Assembly (NCBI GenBank): GCA_013400115.1
Contig: VXBP01005057.1
Coordinates: 67,117-131,116, forward strand
Length of the DNA stretch: 64,000 bases
Source of the DNA: Rhinopomastus cyanomelas
Taxonomy: Eukaryota > Chordata > Aves > Bucerotiformes > Rhinopomastidae
Direction of reading: 5' to 3'
Part shown: piece by piece, positions 11,172 through 25,474 of the stretch
Position numbering within the stretch: position 1 is the stretch's first letter
Layout of the letters: the number at the start of each line of letters is the position of its first letter
Position numbers and translations under genes: made by a program
Notes under the pieces: model-generated
Databases searched by the model: none
What the model saw: only the letters and a program-made list of their open reading frames with translations
What the model was told of the DNA's origin: nothing

Positions 11172-14100
11172 AAGATGTTTGTATGTGGATCTAGTGTTCT
11201 ATGTATAACAGTGTAAGTGCTGAATAATGAAGAAGAACAACTTTCTGCATGAGAATTGTTTGGTTTTTTTTTTCTTTCTGGTTACTTTCTGGCTTTATTG
11301 TCTGGTTACCTATCGGTGTCTCTAGAGTAGATAAGATCCCTGCTTAGTATGAAGCCTGCTTGTTTGGTTTGTAGTATCTCCAATAGTTAATAGGAAGGCA
11401 TATGTTTAGGTTTGAGAAAGAACTTGCTGAGAATATCTGTGATCAAAAGTGGGTTTGCAAGGGCAATACAATCTAGCCAGTCATTCCCATCTGGTCCAGG
11501 TTTCTTTGAGAATAAGGTTCAGGCAACACTCAACTGTTTTAACCTAACTCATCTCTGGGTAGATAATGAGATAGCTTTAACTGATGACTGATATTCATTT
11601 CCTCTTTTTTTTCACCCCAGGAAGTTTGTGGGGTGAGAAAGGGAGATACTTTATCACATAGTCTTACAATGACTCAGTGGAGTGTGGTAGTTGCTTGCTT
11701 TTTCTTAAGTTTCTACAGCTCAGCTTGGCAGCAGGCAATAAGGAAGCCAAAACTATTCTCCAGATACTGAGATACAGCAGGGAAGACAGCAGGGAAGCAG
11801 AAGACCAGCTGCACCAACAGGATAACACCCACTCTGACAGTTCTTGATATGGAGCTTCTCAAGGGGCTACTCCAAAGCCTGCTTAGGAGGCAGTGACTTC
11901 TACCTATATTCCTCTCCCCTTATACCCCCTTTTTGCAAAAGATGCAACTGAAAAACACATTTTAACTTCAGAAACTAATATTTTCTTTCTCACATACAGA
12001 TCTCTGAGGAAAAGAAGTTGGAAAAATCTGTTACTATAGGGATACATAATCTCTTTTCACTGGTTTTGTTTCAGTTCAGATCTCTGACTCAATGCAGATG
12101 TCCATCTACCTATGAATTACACATCTACACTCCATTTATAATCAAAGGACAAACATATGCATCTTGTGATGCGATTTGTTCTACCCAAAGCTAGGTATCT
12201 AACGTAAATTGGCTGAATTATTCCCTGAAAATAAACAAAAATAAATAAAACTCATAGGATGAATCCTATCCCAACTTCTTTGGCTCAAAACTTTCAAATT
12301 GTTCCTCACTGAACTTCAACAATATCTTTAATATCACTCAGCAGGAATTGCAGGAAGGCAGGAATCAAGGAGCTACCTAAAAGAAGCTATCATTTCTCCA
12401 TCTTTTCATAACAGGGAAGGCTGAGTGATACTCCACAGAGTAAGGACTTCGCCTCTTTGATTAGAGCCATTCTCATAAAAACTAATTAGGGACAGAACAA
12501 TGGCCCACGCAATGGCATGTGATAACTCATACTGCTATACTTCTAGTGATTCCAAGATACTGTTAGTGAATCCAGCATGGTTTTGACCAGAGTGACTTAG
12601 TCCAGACAGCGTGCAGAGGTACTTACCATTAAATGAGTGGGTTATGGCCTGTTTTATTCAAGACACATGCTACAAAGCAGAGAGAAAGACGCACTGCTCA
12701 CTCTTAGTTCAGGAGGAATGAGTAAGTCAAACAGGAATCTACTCTTTTAACCACGCTACTCCAGTCAGTCAAGAAAATGTATAGAGTGGACCTCAGACAA
12801 CAAAAAAATGGGTGCCTTGATGGTGCAGCTACATCTTAGCTAGCTACAAATAAGTCTTTATTATCTTAGATTTATTTGCCATCTATATTACATGTACAGA
12901 TGGCATGTGACCTTGGAAATGTCCAAAAAGGAGATTAGAGTACCAGGGACCTGTCAAATGCAGGAAATACAGGCTATGGTAAGAGAACTAAAAAACATTC
13001 TTTTTTCCTGTCACCACTGCATCTGCAGAGATATTTCCAGTGAGGCTGTAAAACTACCTGTCGATCTACAGACCACACAGTGCCACCATTTTAGAAATTG
13101 TCAGTTTATCCTTGATGGATGAGGGATTTCATATAGCTGTTCATATCTGAACCAGAATATCTGTCCTGATGAAGAAAGCTTGAATCTCATAAAGGGCAAA
13201 CTTTTTCTGGACAAACGTAGCTACCTACATATTTACATTTTTTTTTTTTTATATTTCCAACTAAAGCTATACCTGCCAAATATGATGGTAGTGGCTTTGT
13301 AGCCAGGGTTACAGTGCTTAAATTGACTAGTGTAGCATAGTCTCTGTGCATGATGTCTCTGCTAAAAGTCTTGCTCTATCTGGGTTCACAGAAACAGAAA
13401 ACTACAAAGTAGATCAAGCAAACAAGAACAATGGCCAGTTTTCCAAACTACACACAAAATACAAATACACACAGATACAGAGAAAATCTTACCCTATGTA
13501 AAACTAAAGCCTACGTCTAAGCCTGGTCTCAGGATGGCTCAGTTCAGAACTTCTTTTACTGGAGTTCACTGGTTAAAATAATGCACGGGATAAAGTCAAT
13601 ACCTCCAGTTCTGCCTAAAATTATTTTTGGTTTGTTTCTGTCTTCAGGTATTAATCAGGTGATTGATACTGAAATCACCCTAACACATCGTTCACTCTGA
13701 ATTACACTCGGCATGATTATTCTTAGGCTCTAGTCTCATTAACGTAAATTTCTGCACACTTAAGAGCCAAAGGAATGAGCGTATTCAACACGAATATTGT
13801 CCCTTTGTATCTGGTGCTGCATTACAGTTTAGGACTTCAAAATAAATTTATTAAACAGAACTGCATCAAGTCCATTCCTACAACTTACATAAACTGTGTA
13901 CATTATTTCACACTGCCCATCTTCTTGGTGATGTGCAATTTGGAGATTTCAAGTAAACTACATATTTGCCACAGGACAGTTATACTTTGTTTTATGAATA
14001 CACTACTATTACTTTTAGTTACGCATTTTGAAACAGTTAATAATTTTGGTTCATCACTGTTTGTATCTTCTAAACAGATCAGGTGAAGTTTAACAGTCCT

Positions 14101-15705
14101 AGCTTTCCATATTATAAAACATCTCAGAGAAATATATCTGTCTAGTTCTGATTCTATTAATGACAATGAGATAAAATTCCATCAGAATAGTATAAACACA
14201 CTGTAAATTACATTGCACCAGGAACTGTAGGAAAATTCAAAAGTAGGAAAAAACTGTACCATTTTTTTCTAGTCCTGGTCCTGATCAAATATGTGGTAAA
14301 ATAATCCTTCTTTTTTCAAGCCTTTTTCCCACTATTTTAAAGATTCTACATAATGCATATTCTAGACTGTAGCTTTCACTTTGTCATTTCCTGCTATTTA
14401 GGAAGGAATCCTAACAGCAGATTATGCTTGGTCTGCAGTACTTCCATGGTCACCTTCTAAAAATGTCTGTATAATTTTCTACATTCTTTGGTCTTTTTTA
14501 CTGCCTAAATCCAGTACTCCTTTTTATATTTGAACCTTTTATTTTTATATTAGAAAAACCTTCATCCATTGAATCAAATTTGGTTTTAAACTCATCTATA
14601 ATGGGCATTTGAAGACAAATAGCTTAAAAAACATTTAGTAATAGCAGCAATTTCTACATAATTTTCAGACTGAACTTCTCATGTGGCATGTTGCATAGAA
14701 AGCAACAACAATATTTCTACTATTTCTATTTTGCTTTGTGATACAACTGTATCTATGCTTATTTGTGGCTTAAACCTGGGAGACACCTAAACTCTGATCT
14801 TGAACACTGATCAAGTGTTCAAGTCTCTGCTTCTATGTGTACCAAAACAGCCCGGCCTTAAGCAGCTCTCCATCTATCTGCCATTTAAACCTCAAGAGGT
14901 TCTCAACATTGTGTATTTTCATATGTAAGTTTGCAGAGACATAATACAATAGGTATATTCCACTACACACATAAAAGAAAAAGGTTTCCCATAAAGTCTT
15001 CCAATAATTTGTAGGCAAAAGAAGGACTGCTTGTTTCCTCCTTCAAGACCCCTGCTTACCCATTTTCCAAGTAAAACACATTGTTTAGTAGGTCCCTCAC
15101 TAAAGAAGGAAAAGTAAAACTCAGAGGTCCTGGTTTGAGTCGATTCAATACCACATGTCCCAAAAAAGTCTGCTAGTCATGAAAATAAAAGCTAGACTGG
15201 ATGCAAGCTTTATCAGGAAACAGAACACAAGAATAATGTAAGATTATTATACAAAAGAACTTGCCCCAAAGGGAGAAAAGTAGTGTCTGATCCCTACTCC
15301 CAGGCCTGATTTTGTAACCTAATTTTAAGTTGTCAATTCAGAAGATGGTTATCCTGATTCAAAGACAGGAACCTAGCATGTCCTGCTTTCCCAGCAGTGA
15401 CCCCCTTCGGTCTACTGCAGTTGTTGATTTTTTTTTGTCCTACATGTGAAAGAGCTTCAGCAGAATGTATAGGAGTATCAGTTATGCACTCTCCAGCGTA
15501 GCCTCTGACCTAATTGTGGCACTGAACTCCAGCACCATCTCACACAGTCAATTCAGGTACCTGATTTACAGATAGGTGCACAATTACCACTTTATTCTGT
15601 TCTGAAACATTTATCACCCCATCAAATATAGGAGGATCCCTGGCTCTCAGGAAAGGATTCCAATTTCTAGCGACTTAAAAGCTGCTCTTTCTGGCTGAAT
15701 TTTCA
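11172..15705. other. MYT1L intron 4, unique sequence
   Basis: No gene, RNA gene or CR1 copy recognised. It has a T run at about 13240-13250, and scattered short open frames without protein similarity that I can recognise. Confidence 0.6.
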
Positions 15706-16235
15706 GATAATTGTGGAATTGTTTACATCGGAAAAGTCCTTTAAGATCATTGCGTCTGACCACTAACCAAACTCTACCAAGTCCACCACTAAACCTTGCC
15801 CCTAAGCTCCATATCTACATAAATTTAAAACCATCCAGGGATGGTAATTCAATCACCTTCCTGGGCAAACCTGTTCCAATGTCATTCAATAAAGAAGTTT
15901 TTCCTCATGTCTAACCTAAAATTTCTCTGGCACAATGTGAGGCCACTTCTTCTTGTCCTATTCCTTGTTGCATGTGAGAAGAGACCAACCCCCACCTGTC
16001 TACAACCTCCTTTCAGGTAGTTGTAAACAGCAAAAAAGGTTTTGCATAAGTTTCCTTTTCTGCAAACCAGAAAGCTCCATAAACCTTGTTCTTCAGACCC
16101 TTTATCAACTGTTTTGCCTTTCTTCAGACCTGCTCCACCATCTCAGTGTCTTACTGAGGTGTCCAAAACTGAACCCAGTACTCCAGTGCGAAGTAGAGGA
16201 TGACAAGGACATCCACAGACTGCTCTCATTAGATA
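15706..16235 (-). mobile_element. CR1 3'-region fragment
   Basis: Minus-strand CR1: tail side near 15706 with TTTAAGATCATTGCGTCTGA, followed by CCATCCAGGGATGGTAATTC, CTGGGCAAACCTGTTCCAAT and GAGGCCACTTCTTCTTGTCC, ending around the 'tactccag' region at 16185-16235. Severely 5'-truncated, no coding capacity. Confidence 0.85.
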
Positions 16236-19200
16236 ATAAGCAAACCCTAATATAAACATTAGTAAAGTTTTCGTAAGTCCAACGCCAGCATTATTTTTAA
16301 TAATGATCTATCATTCTGTATTTCCACTATTACTTTATAAAAATTATTTTATGCCTAATGATCTGAGGGCAAAGGTATATTCAATATAGTGCAACAGAAA
16401 AAAAAAGTTAACTTTCTACTAAAGGCCAATATTTGACCAATATTTGAATTATTTCAGGTGAGAAAATGGTAGTCTTCTGTAAAAACTTCACTCCACTGCT
16501 TTACAGCATGTCCAAGAAACTGTTTGATAGATTCACCTTGCTTTTATAGGACTTCTATGATAATTTGAGGCAGTTGGTGAAAAAAAAAATATCAGACAAA
16601 AAGCAGTTGCAAAGCTTTCCACAGAGATAAGTACAATAAGTAATGAATCTCACTGCATAGTTTTTACATTGGAAAACACAAAGTCATAACCTAGCCTGAG
16701 TTGGGCCTGGGCAGAAGCACTCCTGTGGGAGGTGATTGGAGCATTCATGCCACACAGACCTTTCCTTTCTTACTGTCAGTAATCCATGTCCCCTGAATAC
16801 AAGGAAGAAAATCCCTGCTTATTTAGTCTCTTTCTGTAATTGTAAATTCTGCTCTTCTGTGGTATTCCTGTAGTGTCACAGCAATGGTAACTCTTCCTAT
16901 TAGTAGTATACCCTACAAAATCAGGCTTTTGGAATGATGAAACTATCTGATGAATTCACCTAATAAATCCCCATTATAGCTTGAGCTATCTCTCCTGTGA
17001 ACTGGTAAAGCTTTCTCTTACAAAGCCACCACAAAATTTTGCCACAACAGTAGCATTTACTGCACAGAGCATAGAATAGCTGCCATAGATTCCTCAGGAA
17101 AAAAAATCTTAGAAAAGTGTGGTGTCATGTATACTCAATAGGCTTACTGCCAGTGACTGACTATTTTCACTACTTTCTGCTTGAAGCCAAATTGTGCCAA
17201 ATAATTCTGAGGATTTCAACAATAGTAACAGAAACCAGATTGATTCTATAACTACATTTGGGCTTTTTAAAATTACTATTTAACATCTTTTACTAAACTT
17301 CTTTAAGTGCTATCTTTCTGTGTATTAATAACCTTTTTTTTCTGCTAAATTACTTGTATAGGTCATTAATTTTATCCTACTGTCTGCTCTGAAAAAATAT
17401 ACATAAAATACATTAATTTACAAAAGGGTAAGTATCTTTGAAGGTCTAAAATTATTTATGTAATATGTCATACAGGTGACAAAAGAACAAAACTGAATTG
17501 TTCTGAGTCTTGCAAAATGACTCCATAACGAGTCATAATAATGAGAAATACTTCAATAATGATGTATTCTGGACTACATATATGTGTTAATTTTACTTCA
17601 ATGCTTTTATTTCCAAAGAAAACTTTGTTAGTGCTGTTGTTTATATTTTTCAGTGTAACAGAATTTCTGTCACTTGAGCCATCACCTCGACTGCAAATCT
17701 GATTCATGAGAATAGATATGGATCAGATGAATGATCAACCCAGTATGGAACTTTATTTCTTTGTATTATCTCCTGGATGAAACATAATAGTGGAAAACTA
17801 ACTCCTACAACTGACCAAACAAGGTTTGCCACTTTTTAGGGTTAAAAAAGGCAAAGGAATTCAGAGAAAGGACATGAAGAGTTTGGTTTTGTACAACCTG
17901 TGAATAAATTTCTGAAAGTTCCACATCCCAGATGTGAGACTTTCTACAACAACAGCAGGGCATTACATCTACAAATATGGATGTAAAATATTTGTATATA
18001 ACCAAGTTCACTATTGGTTCTTAAGAGTACTATAACACATAAGCAACCAGCTTCCTGGCACAGTGTCAAAATCAGGAAACTGGTAACAAACTGGTTACAA
18101 AGATTTTGAGTGAGAGCAGGATATACTTTTAGAAGTACAGTACTTTCACTCTCAATTTTTTCACCATTCCATCTTAGTCCTTAATGAATTAATTTTGCTT
18201 AATGTGATCTTGCCAGATCATAAATTAAAGAGGCAAAATCAAGGATCCAATCAGCATTTATCTATAGGTAGAAGGATGCAACAGTAATACAAAAAAAGGC
18301 AACCTATAGAGAGCATCTTCTTGAGGCTTGTGGTCTATGAAAATCCAATGGATTACTGCTGACATTCGTGATTGCTTTCCAGACTTACTGTTCAGGCAAA
18401 GCTAGAGAAAAGGCTGGGTCACACATAAGCCCTGAGAGAATTTGAAGTTACAATGGGCCAAACAGCTCATATTCAGCTAACACTGAAGGAAAGGGCTAGT
18501 GAATTAAAAGTACAAGCCAACAACATGTCATGTAAAATATATTAAGAATGAAGCAGCATTATACTCAGATATGGTGATTAATCTGTTCTGTAACGCTCTT
18601 AGTAACGTCTTCAGTTCAAACTCTGAACTCCTTAAGCATCTGAATGTTATCTACAGAAGTTCTGCTTATGTCAACCAAAGTTGGTCTGTCTCATCAAAAG
18701 TGAGTTATTTCTCTACAGTGCATAAAGCCATAACTGAAGTGTTTTCTTTTGAAGAATCAGATAGTATTATTACTTAAGGCTGTCCATTTAATGAAAGAAG
18801 ACACAAATTTCTACATCGGAGGGATAATGAAGTACATTCCTAACTTTAAACACAGAAGCTAAAGTTAAGTGGACTACTAAGTGCTTAACTTACAAATAGT
18901 TTATAGACACAGCCTGGAAGGTTTACTGAGCTTCTGAGTTAAACATTCACAGAGAAGGAAGTCTTACAATAGTTCTCAAAGGGGAGTAAACAGTAAGTAT
19001 GACCTCATGTAAATGTAATTATTGACAAAATGTTATTCTTGATTTCTCCTGATGTAAACAAGCTCAGCTTCAGGCCCAATCTCACTTTAGAGTATTCAAA
19101 AATCATATAACCAATTATACTGTCAGGGAGTACTAATAGTAAACACCTTGAGCATGGAATACAGCAGCAAGCCAAAGTTTACTGAACTAACTCTGTAGTC

Positions 19201-21649
19201 ATGTTTAATCCACCTATGAATTAATCAACTACAAACACATAAAAACTGTCATAGATCTGAACTTCTTCCACAAAAACTAGAGGCATCCAGAAGGCATTTA
19301 CTGGCTAGCTGTCTCCTGACAATACTGCCCAGCTTTGAGGTTTCTAGCTCTGAAATACCCATTCCAAATGTTTTAATCTAAATATTTCTAACAAATATTT
19401 TCAGATAAAACATTTATTCTGAATGTCTTTATATGAAATAATATAAAGAACTAAACAACAGAATATGCAGACATCCATGCCTGCATCTTCAACTCGGAAA
19501 GTATTAGGTCATTTGATCCTACCACTACCAGGCTTGGGCACTTCGTAACTGGACCTAAAGGCAATCTAAACTTCTTATGCAGAGGAAACCAATGCAAAGG
19601 CAAGGATAAATGTCTTCCAGTTGCAACTCCATTTATTTTTTCCTCTTCTTGAGATTGCTATTCATGATATAACCTAAACACAAGGTATATTTTATGAAGA
19701 CTTGAAACAACACAGCAATAGAGTTTATTAGCAGAGGGTTAAGATCTGCTTTGCCCTATAAAACTGTCAGGTATTTAGTAGTCTTTGTCCCTAGAAAAAG
19801 CACTTATTTCCCTGTACATTGTCCTAAGCAGTGAAACTATGCTTTCTGACCTCTTGATTGAAATACCTTATTTTGTTCTATGAGGTGCTTTTCTTGTAAG
19901 GTACATGGGTCTAGCTCTCCGTTCTGATTAACAACAAATACGTACAGGGTTCACCATAGATGGCCACTTTCCTGCTAATAGTTTAAATAAATGAATATTA
20001 CTAGTGGTCACTGGGTTGGGCAGGTGATGTTCCTAATACAAATATGTCATCTTTATTTTATCAAGCTGTAGAGTATCTTCAGCAGCAATTAAAGCTGGAA
20101 AACAATGTGGCACAACAGCTTCCTCAGCACATATGCTTCTTTCATCTTTAGATTGGCATTTGTGTCTCCTCTTGCTTAGAGGACATAAGTGCTTCAGAAG
20201 TGATCTATTGAGGGGATCAGGGAGATAGCAGAGGACACTAAGAATCTTAATAGAGCTTATGAGGGCCTATGAGTCTTTGTTGAGTTCATGCAAGTGAAAG
20301 AAATGCCCCAAATGTATTACCCAGAGTAAAAAAAAAACCCACCAGAATTTAAATAAATGTGACAACAGTTACACAGTTAGCTTTTATTTATTTTAAAAGA
20401 CTTCATTATGTCTCATTCGAATATGTACTGCTATCTGTGTTTTAGAGCTATTTTTGCAGTATATTTTGCCTGAAAAAGTGGGTGCAGGATACTGCTATAA
20501 TGTATGTATAAGCCACCTTGAATTTAATGGAAAATGTGAGGGAGTGCCTGAAAGATTTATACATCTTAGTAATTCAACATGCTGGAGATTGCAATAGTTT
20601 TTGTGGCATCATCAGTGGAATTGATTTGATTGATGTATCAGTTAGGGCTATAATCAGCCTGACGACTCCTGCCCCTGTCAGATTATGAAATACCTAAAGT
20701 ACAAGCTGTCTTGAATGTCTTCATGTGATATGGGGCTAAGTAGTGCTTTGTAATGTATTTTCTGGGTGCTCCTGTACTGGAGATTTCCTTCTATAATCAA
20801 AAACAGTCTTTGGGACCCAGCTGCCTGAAGCAATTTTGTCTCAAGAGAAAGTACTTTTGTTTGACTTGCAAATCAAATGCATCCTTCAGATTTCATACCA
20901 CAGGCATTTGGCAGTTACCATCACAAAGAAGCTAAAACCACAAAAGCAGCCTTACTCCTCCCGATTGGTATGGCAATCTACAGGTTAGAGTATCGTAACA
21001 TTTATCTACCCTTTCTGGGATATAAGGGACATTGGAAAGACTCATCTTTCATCTGTTGGTGGTGGTGAATACAAAAGGCTTCTGAAGTCTTTTCATGCAT
21101 AGATGGATAGATCTCCTTTCTTCAGACAGATTCAGTATACTTAGTGGAAATTTAAAGAGGATATGATGGCCATTGCTATGCAAATTTAAGCATTAATTTT
21201 GTTTGAAGAAAATTTGAGACTCATCTGAAAAAGGATTGGGTTTTTTAATTATTATTTTAAATTGGTTATTTTGAGATCTGTAAGAGTGTTCTTTGGAATA
21301 GATCTTTACTTTCCAATGTTGCTCCAATCTTTACTTATCAATGATGAGCTTAGAAAGATGTGTTTTTCCAGAAAGTCATAATGGTTTCAGTGAAAGTTCA
21401 GTTATTTTCATTAAGAACTGTATAGCTATATCCTATGAGAATCCAATCAAAAATTTGTATTTTTTTACAAAAATTAAGACCAAAGAGATTGCAGTGAGCT
21501 ACTTGCGTTTTCCAGAATTTACCCTTTTCTAACAGAAAACTTAATTTGGTCTTACCGTTCTCCTCTCTCCCTTTCCTCCTCATATATTTCTGACTCTGTT
21601 GTCCTATACTTGTTGGTGGAATCCTTCTATCACTGATACTTATGATTTT
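16236..21649. other. MYT1L intron 4, unique sequence free of CR1
   Basis: About 5.4 kb without a recognisable repeat or gene. Open frames are short and AT-biased. Nothing else supported. Confidence 0.6.
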
Positions 21650-22035
21650 AACCATAGAATCATTTACTTTAAAAAAGTTCTTTAAAATAACTGAGTCCAA
21701 CCACTACTTAAACTCTGCCAAGTCCACCGGTAAGCCTTGTCCTCAAGCTCCATATCTACACAACTTTTAAATCCGTCGAGGGATGGTGATTCAATCACCA
21801 CCCTCGACAGCTTGTTCCAAGGCTTGATGACACTTTTTTTTCCTCATGTCTAACCTAAATTTACCCTGTTACAATTTGAAGCCATTTCCTCTTGTCCTAT
21901 CACTTGTTACTTGTGAGAAAAGACCAAAACCCACTTCTCTACAACTCCTTTCAGGGAGCTGTAGACAGCAATAAGGTCTCCCTTCAGCTCCTTTTTTTTT
22001 TTTTTTTTTCAGATTAAATAGCCCCAGAAGCATTT
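21650..22035 (-). mobile_element. CR1 3'-region fragment
   Basis: Minus-strand CR1 with tail AACCATAGAATCATTTACTT, then GAGTCCAACCACTACTTAA, GAGGGATGGTGATTCAATCA and CAGCAATAAGGTCTCCCTTC. It contains an 18-base T run at 21992-22009, which interrupts the element's sequence and is probably a later expansion. Confidence 0.88.
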
Positions 22036-24556
22036 TTCCCACCTAGATTATAGTAACATATGGACATCTTCCGAACAGCTATAATCTACAGCATAAGGGA
22101 TAGAAACTTTCATGAGAAATATGCAGACATTATGCTGTCCAGTGGATAATTCTTCATTTTGTTTCTAGGGATAGTAATGCTAAGACACATTCAGACTTCC
22201 TGGTCAGGTGGATGGTGTTTTACTACAATAGCTACACTGTAGTGAGTGGTACACAACTGAGACAACTAAATTCAGAGTTGACGTACCTAATCTTCCCACA
22301 GAGTCAATAGGAAAAGGCAAGTGTCATATTCAATGTATGCAGTTTTAGAACTCCTTACTCTGATTGCACTTTGTTTTCTTTGAAAATCAACAGTCCAAAT
22401 TCCACCAGAGCGTCTTACGTTATGAAGTGGAAGAAAGTAAAACATCAGAATGGCTATAAAAATGAGTAAGAAATAACCTATCTAAAAAAATCCAAATTAC
22501 TGATTAACTTCTTGACCTCACAAAGAAAAAAAACTGTAATCACTTTCCACTCCTTGGCATAGACATAAGGAAGTCCATACTACCTTCCTCAATAATTGCT
22601 AGAAACTCTGTCTATAAATCAGTTGTGCCCTAAATGGAATTGTTGTGTAGTGACTATTATATTAATTTTCAAAAGATCACAAAATTCTTCTCTTACAAAT
22701 ATCGTCACTTTTACCATTTAAGGAGCATTGTTTCTTAATGACTAGTATTTCAAATAGAACATACTTTTGTATTTATGTGCATATATGTTATTACTGGAAT
22801 AGCACAGGATCCTACGAAAAACTTGATGTATGTTCGTTTAAATTCCATGTTATATGCAGAGCAGTTACTACAGGCACCTCTGAAAATTTTTTGCCATTCT
22901 TAACCACAGCCTACTATATATGGAAGAAAAGCAGTCAGAAAGGAATTTCAGCCTACGTGAATTGTTTAGTAGCACTGATTACATGTGTTAAGTATGATGA
23001 AGTAAGTAAACCACTGTGCTTCATTATGATAGTTAAACTTCATATCAAGCCTGATGGCTCGCCAGAAGCAATTTTCTTGAGCTCTTGAGTTTTGCTTAGT
23101 TATTTTCTTATTTTTTGTAATCATTTTTGATAGTGTAGATTCAAAGCTTTTTGTGCCAGCTGAAATCACAGCACTATAACCTAAGCACCAATAAAATCAG
23201 TAACCGTTACTGCATTAAAACTGATAGACACCCTGTGCTTGCCCATCAGGACAGCAACAACAGTTGCATGTCGGTCTGATCTAACACAGCTTCTCTTCCA
23301 GGTTCTGAAACAGCAGAGTTCCCTTGAAAAAGCAATGGCTTCCCTGTTGCATCAAATTTGTATAATTTTTAAGACTGGCCACTTATGCTCTACCAATTTT
23401 GCTGGCAAATGTAAGCAATTGAGGAAACACTACAGATTCAGATCTAAGGAAATGCTTATAGTCACCCAGCTAGCCACCACCTTGTGCCAATGGAAAGAGT
23501 ATTTCCAAAGTCATTCTATAAGATTTAAGATCTGACCTTACAGAATGCTGAAACAAAAGTCATACAACTTTCATACCTGGTTCCTAAGAGGAATCCAACT
23601 GAGGAGTGCTGAAAGCTTTTCTTATATTTTTATTGGTTAGAAAGATGAATCTACCCAACCAAAAACGTGTTCCCTGGAAATGGGAACAAAATACTTTTTA
23701 GATAGCTCATTATTTTTTCCATGATTCTTTCATTTCACCCCAGTGCATTATGATGTCTGTCATCAGCATATGGACTCTTGAGTAAATGGAAACTGATTAT
23801 GTATTTTGAAAATACTGGTTAAATAGAGTCCCATATCCCCAAGAGAACAATGAGTAGGTTAATCTCATTGCTAGTGCATGTATTTGTTTACTCCCAGTGA
23901 CCTGTACATCTAAATAGCATTTATGCCATTATGAATATTAGAAGGGTTTTATCTACATCACCTTCTCTACGTGTTTTTAATATAATCAACTAATCAACAG
24001 CATTCAAGTCTCAAAGAAGTTTGTTCTTACTATTTTCTTGGGGTAGGGGGAAGTATAGGGGGAAATTTTTCAAAGGGAAGAGGCCCATTTTTGGTCATCA
24101 ATATTACCTGCAAACGTGTGACAGCATTTATGTGGACAACCATTAACATTATATAAGCAGATCCAGCAAATACATTTGCAAATGATCAGTACAGGCACCC
24201 AGCTGTAGCTGATGCTTTGCTTGTACCTTTGTGAATATTCCCGTGGTGACTGCATGCATTAAACCATTACTAGGATTGCATTCTATACAAGCATTTTTAG
24301 CACAAACACACCTCCACCCTCCTTGTTTGAAATATGAGTGCTGCTGTATTAAAAAGTATTTAGAAGACAGACTTAAAAAAATAAAATGTTAAGAGAACAC
24401 AGTGGGGTATATTTTCAGTGTGGAGCAGAGAGATTTAACTGCATGACTTCCATTAGATTTAATGAGAACCTCACAGCTAAATCCTCACACATCACACTAG
24501 AAGATTAACCCAGAAAACACACATTGTTTACTTTTTACTAATACTCTGATTATTAC
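22036..24556. other. MYT1L intron 4, sequence next to exon 4 donor
   Basis: Unique sequence. The open frame at 22738-23088 has no similarity I recognise and its composition is intron-like, so it is not called. A TGCATGCAT motif occurs near 24250. Confidence 0.6.
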
Positions 24557-24930
24557 CACGTTCTTCCTCCTCCTCCTCTTCTTCCTCCTCCTCTTCTTCC
24601 TCCTCCTCTTCCTCCTCCACATCTTCACCTTCCTCTTCATCCTCCTCTTCTTCCTCTTCAATCTCCTCTTCCTCTTCTCGATCTATCTCCTCATCCTCCT
24701 CCTCCTCATCACCTTGCTCTTCGTTATCATCAGAATATTCCTCCTCTTCCTCATCCTCTTCCTCTTCTTCCTCTTCTTTTTCATCCATCTCCTCTGTGCC
24801 ATCAGTTTCATAGCACTCATCTACTGAAGAGTTGTCAGCTTTAACTACAAAAGGTTTTCTTTTGGGGGCAGGTTCTTGGGGTTGCTTATCTTGTGTTTTT
24901 CTTTTTTTTGCCAAAGGGCAGCCATAAACA
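24557..24930 (-). CDS. MYT1L: MYT1L coding exon 4 (end of ZnF1, nuclear-localisation-like motif, acidic tract)
   Basis: A 374-nt exon with acceptor TTTTTGCACAG and donor GTAATAAT. It completes Ser51, supplies SVYGC with the last zinc ligand Cys55, then basic KKRK (residues 59-62) and KRK (74-76), which look like a nuclear localisation signal, and then a long Glu/Asp-rich stretch from about residue 88 to 174. The end is 19 consecutive glutamates (156-174) written with a mix of 12 GAG and 7 GAA codons, followed by Arg175 and one base of Glu176. The acidic tract is a hallmark of MYT1L and MYT1; its exact length varies between species. A second in-frame GT lies about 21 nt further on, but the first donor reproduces the conserved ED-H junction, so I prefer it. 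Confidence 0.93.
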
Positions 24931-25474
24931 CTGTGCAAAAAGAAAAGATGTAAATTATTACGTTATTCCGCAGATTTCTGAAAGTCAGCTTGTATAACTC
25001 ATGTCATTTATCATATATTCTAATTCTACACCGTGATTAGTTGCTGCTATCAGGATGCACGCTTTTTTAGAAAAATGCTGGTTGAGCAGTAACAACCAAG
25101 GGGGAGGAATTTGCAAAAAAACTGTTGTTTGCGTAAAAGTGTCACATGTGTATGCCAGTGTAGCAGTACCAGATTGACATAAATGTGTGTTTTTCCTTTT
25201 TTTCACTCTTCTGTGTGACACAACTTCCTTCTAAAGCAGATTAACATTGTTAATAAACCAGCAATCTTTTTCTCCTTGTTAGCTATCAGTTCAGTAATCA
25301 GGAATAATGTCAAGCTTCATAATTTTGTAATGTTCAGTAAGGTTTTAATTGTGTAGTTATGTATCAATACTATTTAAATAGCAAAAATATGACCACGCTC
25401 CATGGAGCTGTTTGGTGTTATTATTGTAAAGTATGAATTGCTCTTACATTCTCCAGTATTCTGCTCCACTATAT
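24931..25474. other. MYT1L intron 3, sequence next to exon 4 acceptor
   Basis: Unique sequence upstream of the acidic exon; holds the pyrimidine tract TTTTCTTTTTGCACAG on the minus strand and nothing else recognised. Confidence 0.6.

Noticed and set aside
22738..23088. 116-codon plus-strand open frame
   Set aside because: No similarity, intron-like composition, and no splice or initiation context to support a gene.
24528..24556. Alternative exon 4 donor about 21 nt downstream
   Set aside because: It is in phase but adds residues not known in MYT1L; the first donor restores the conserved junction.
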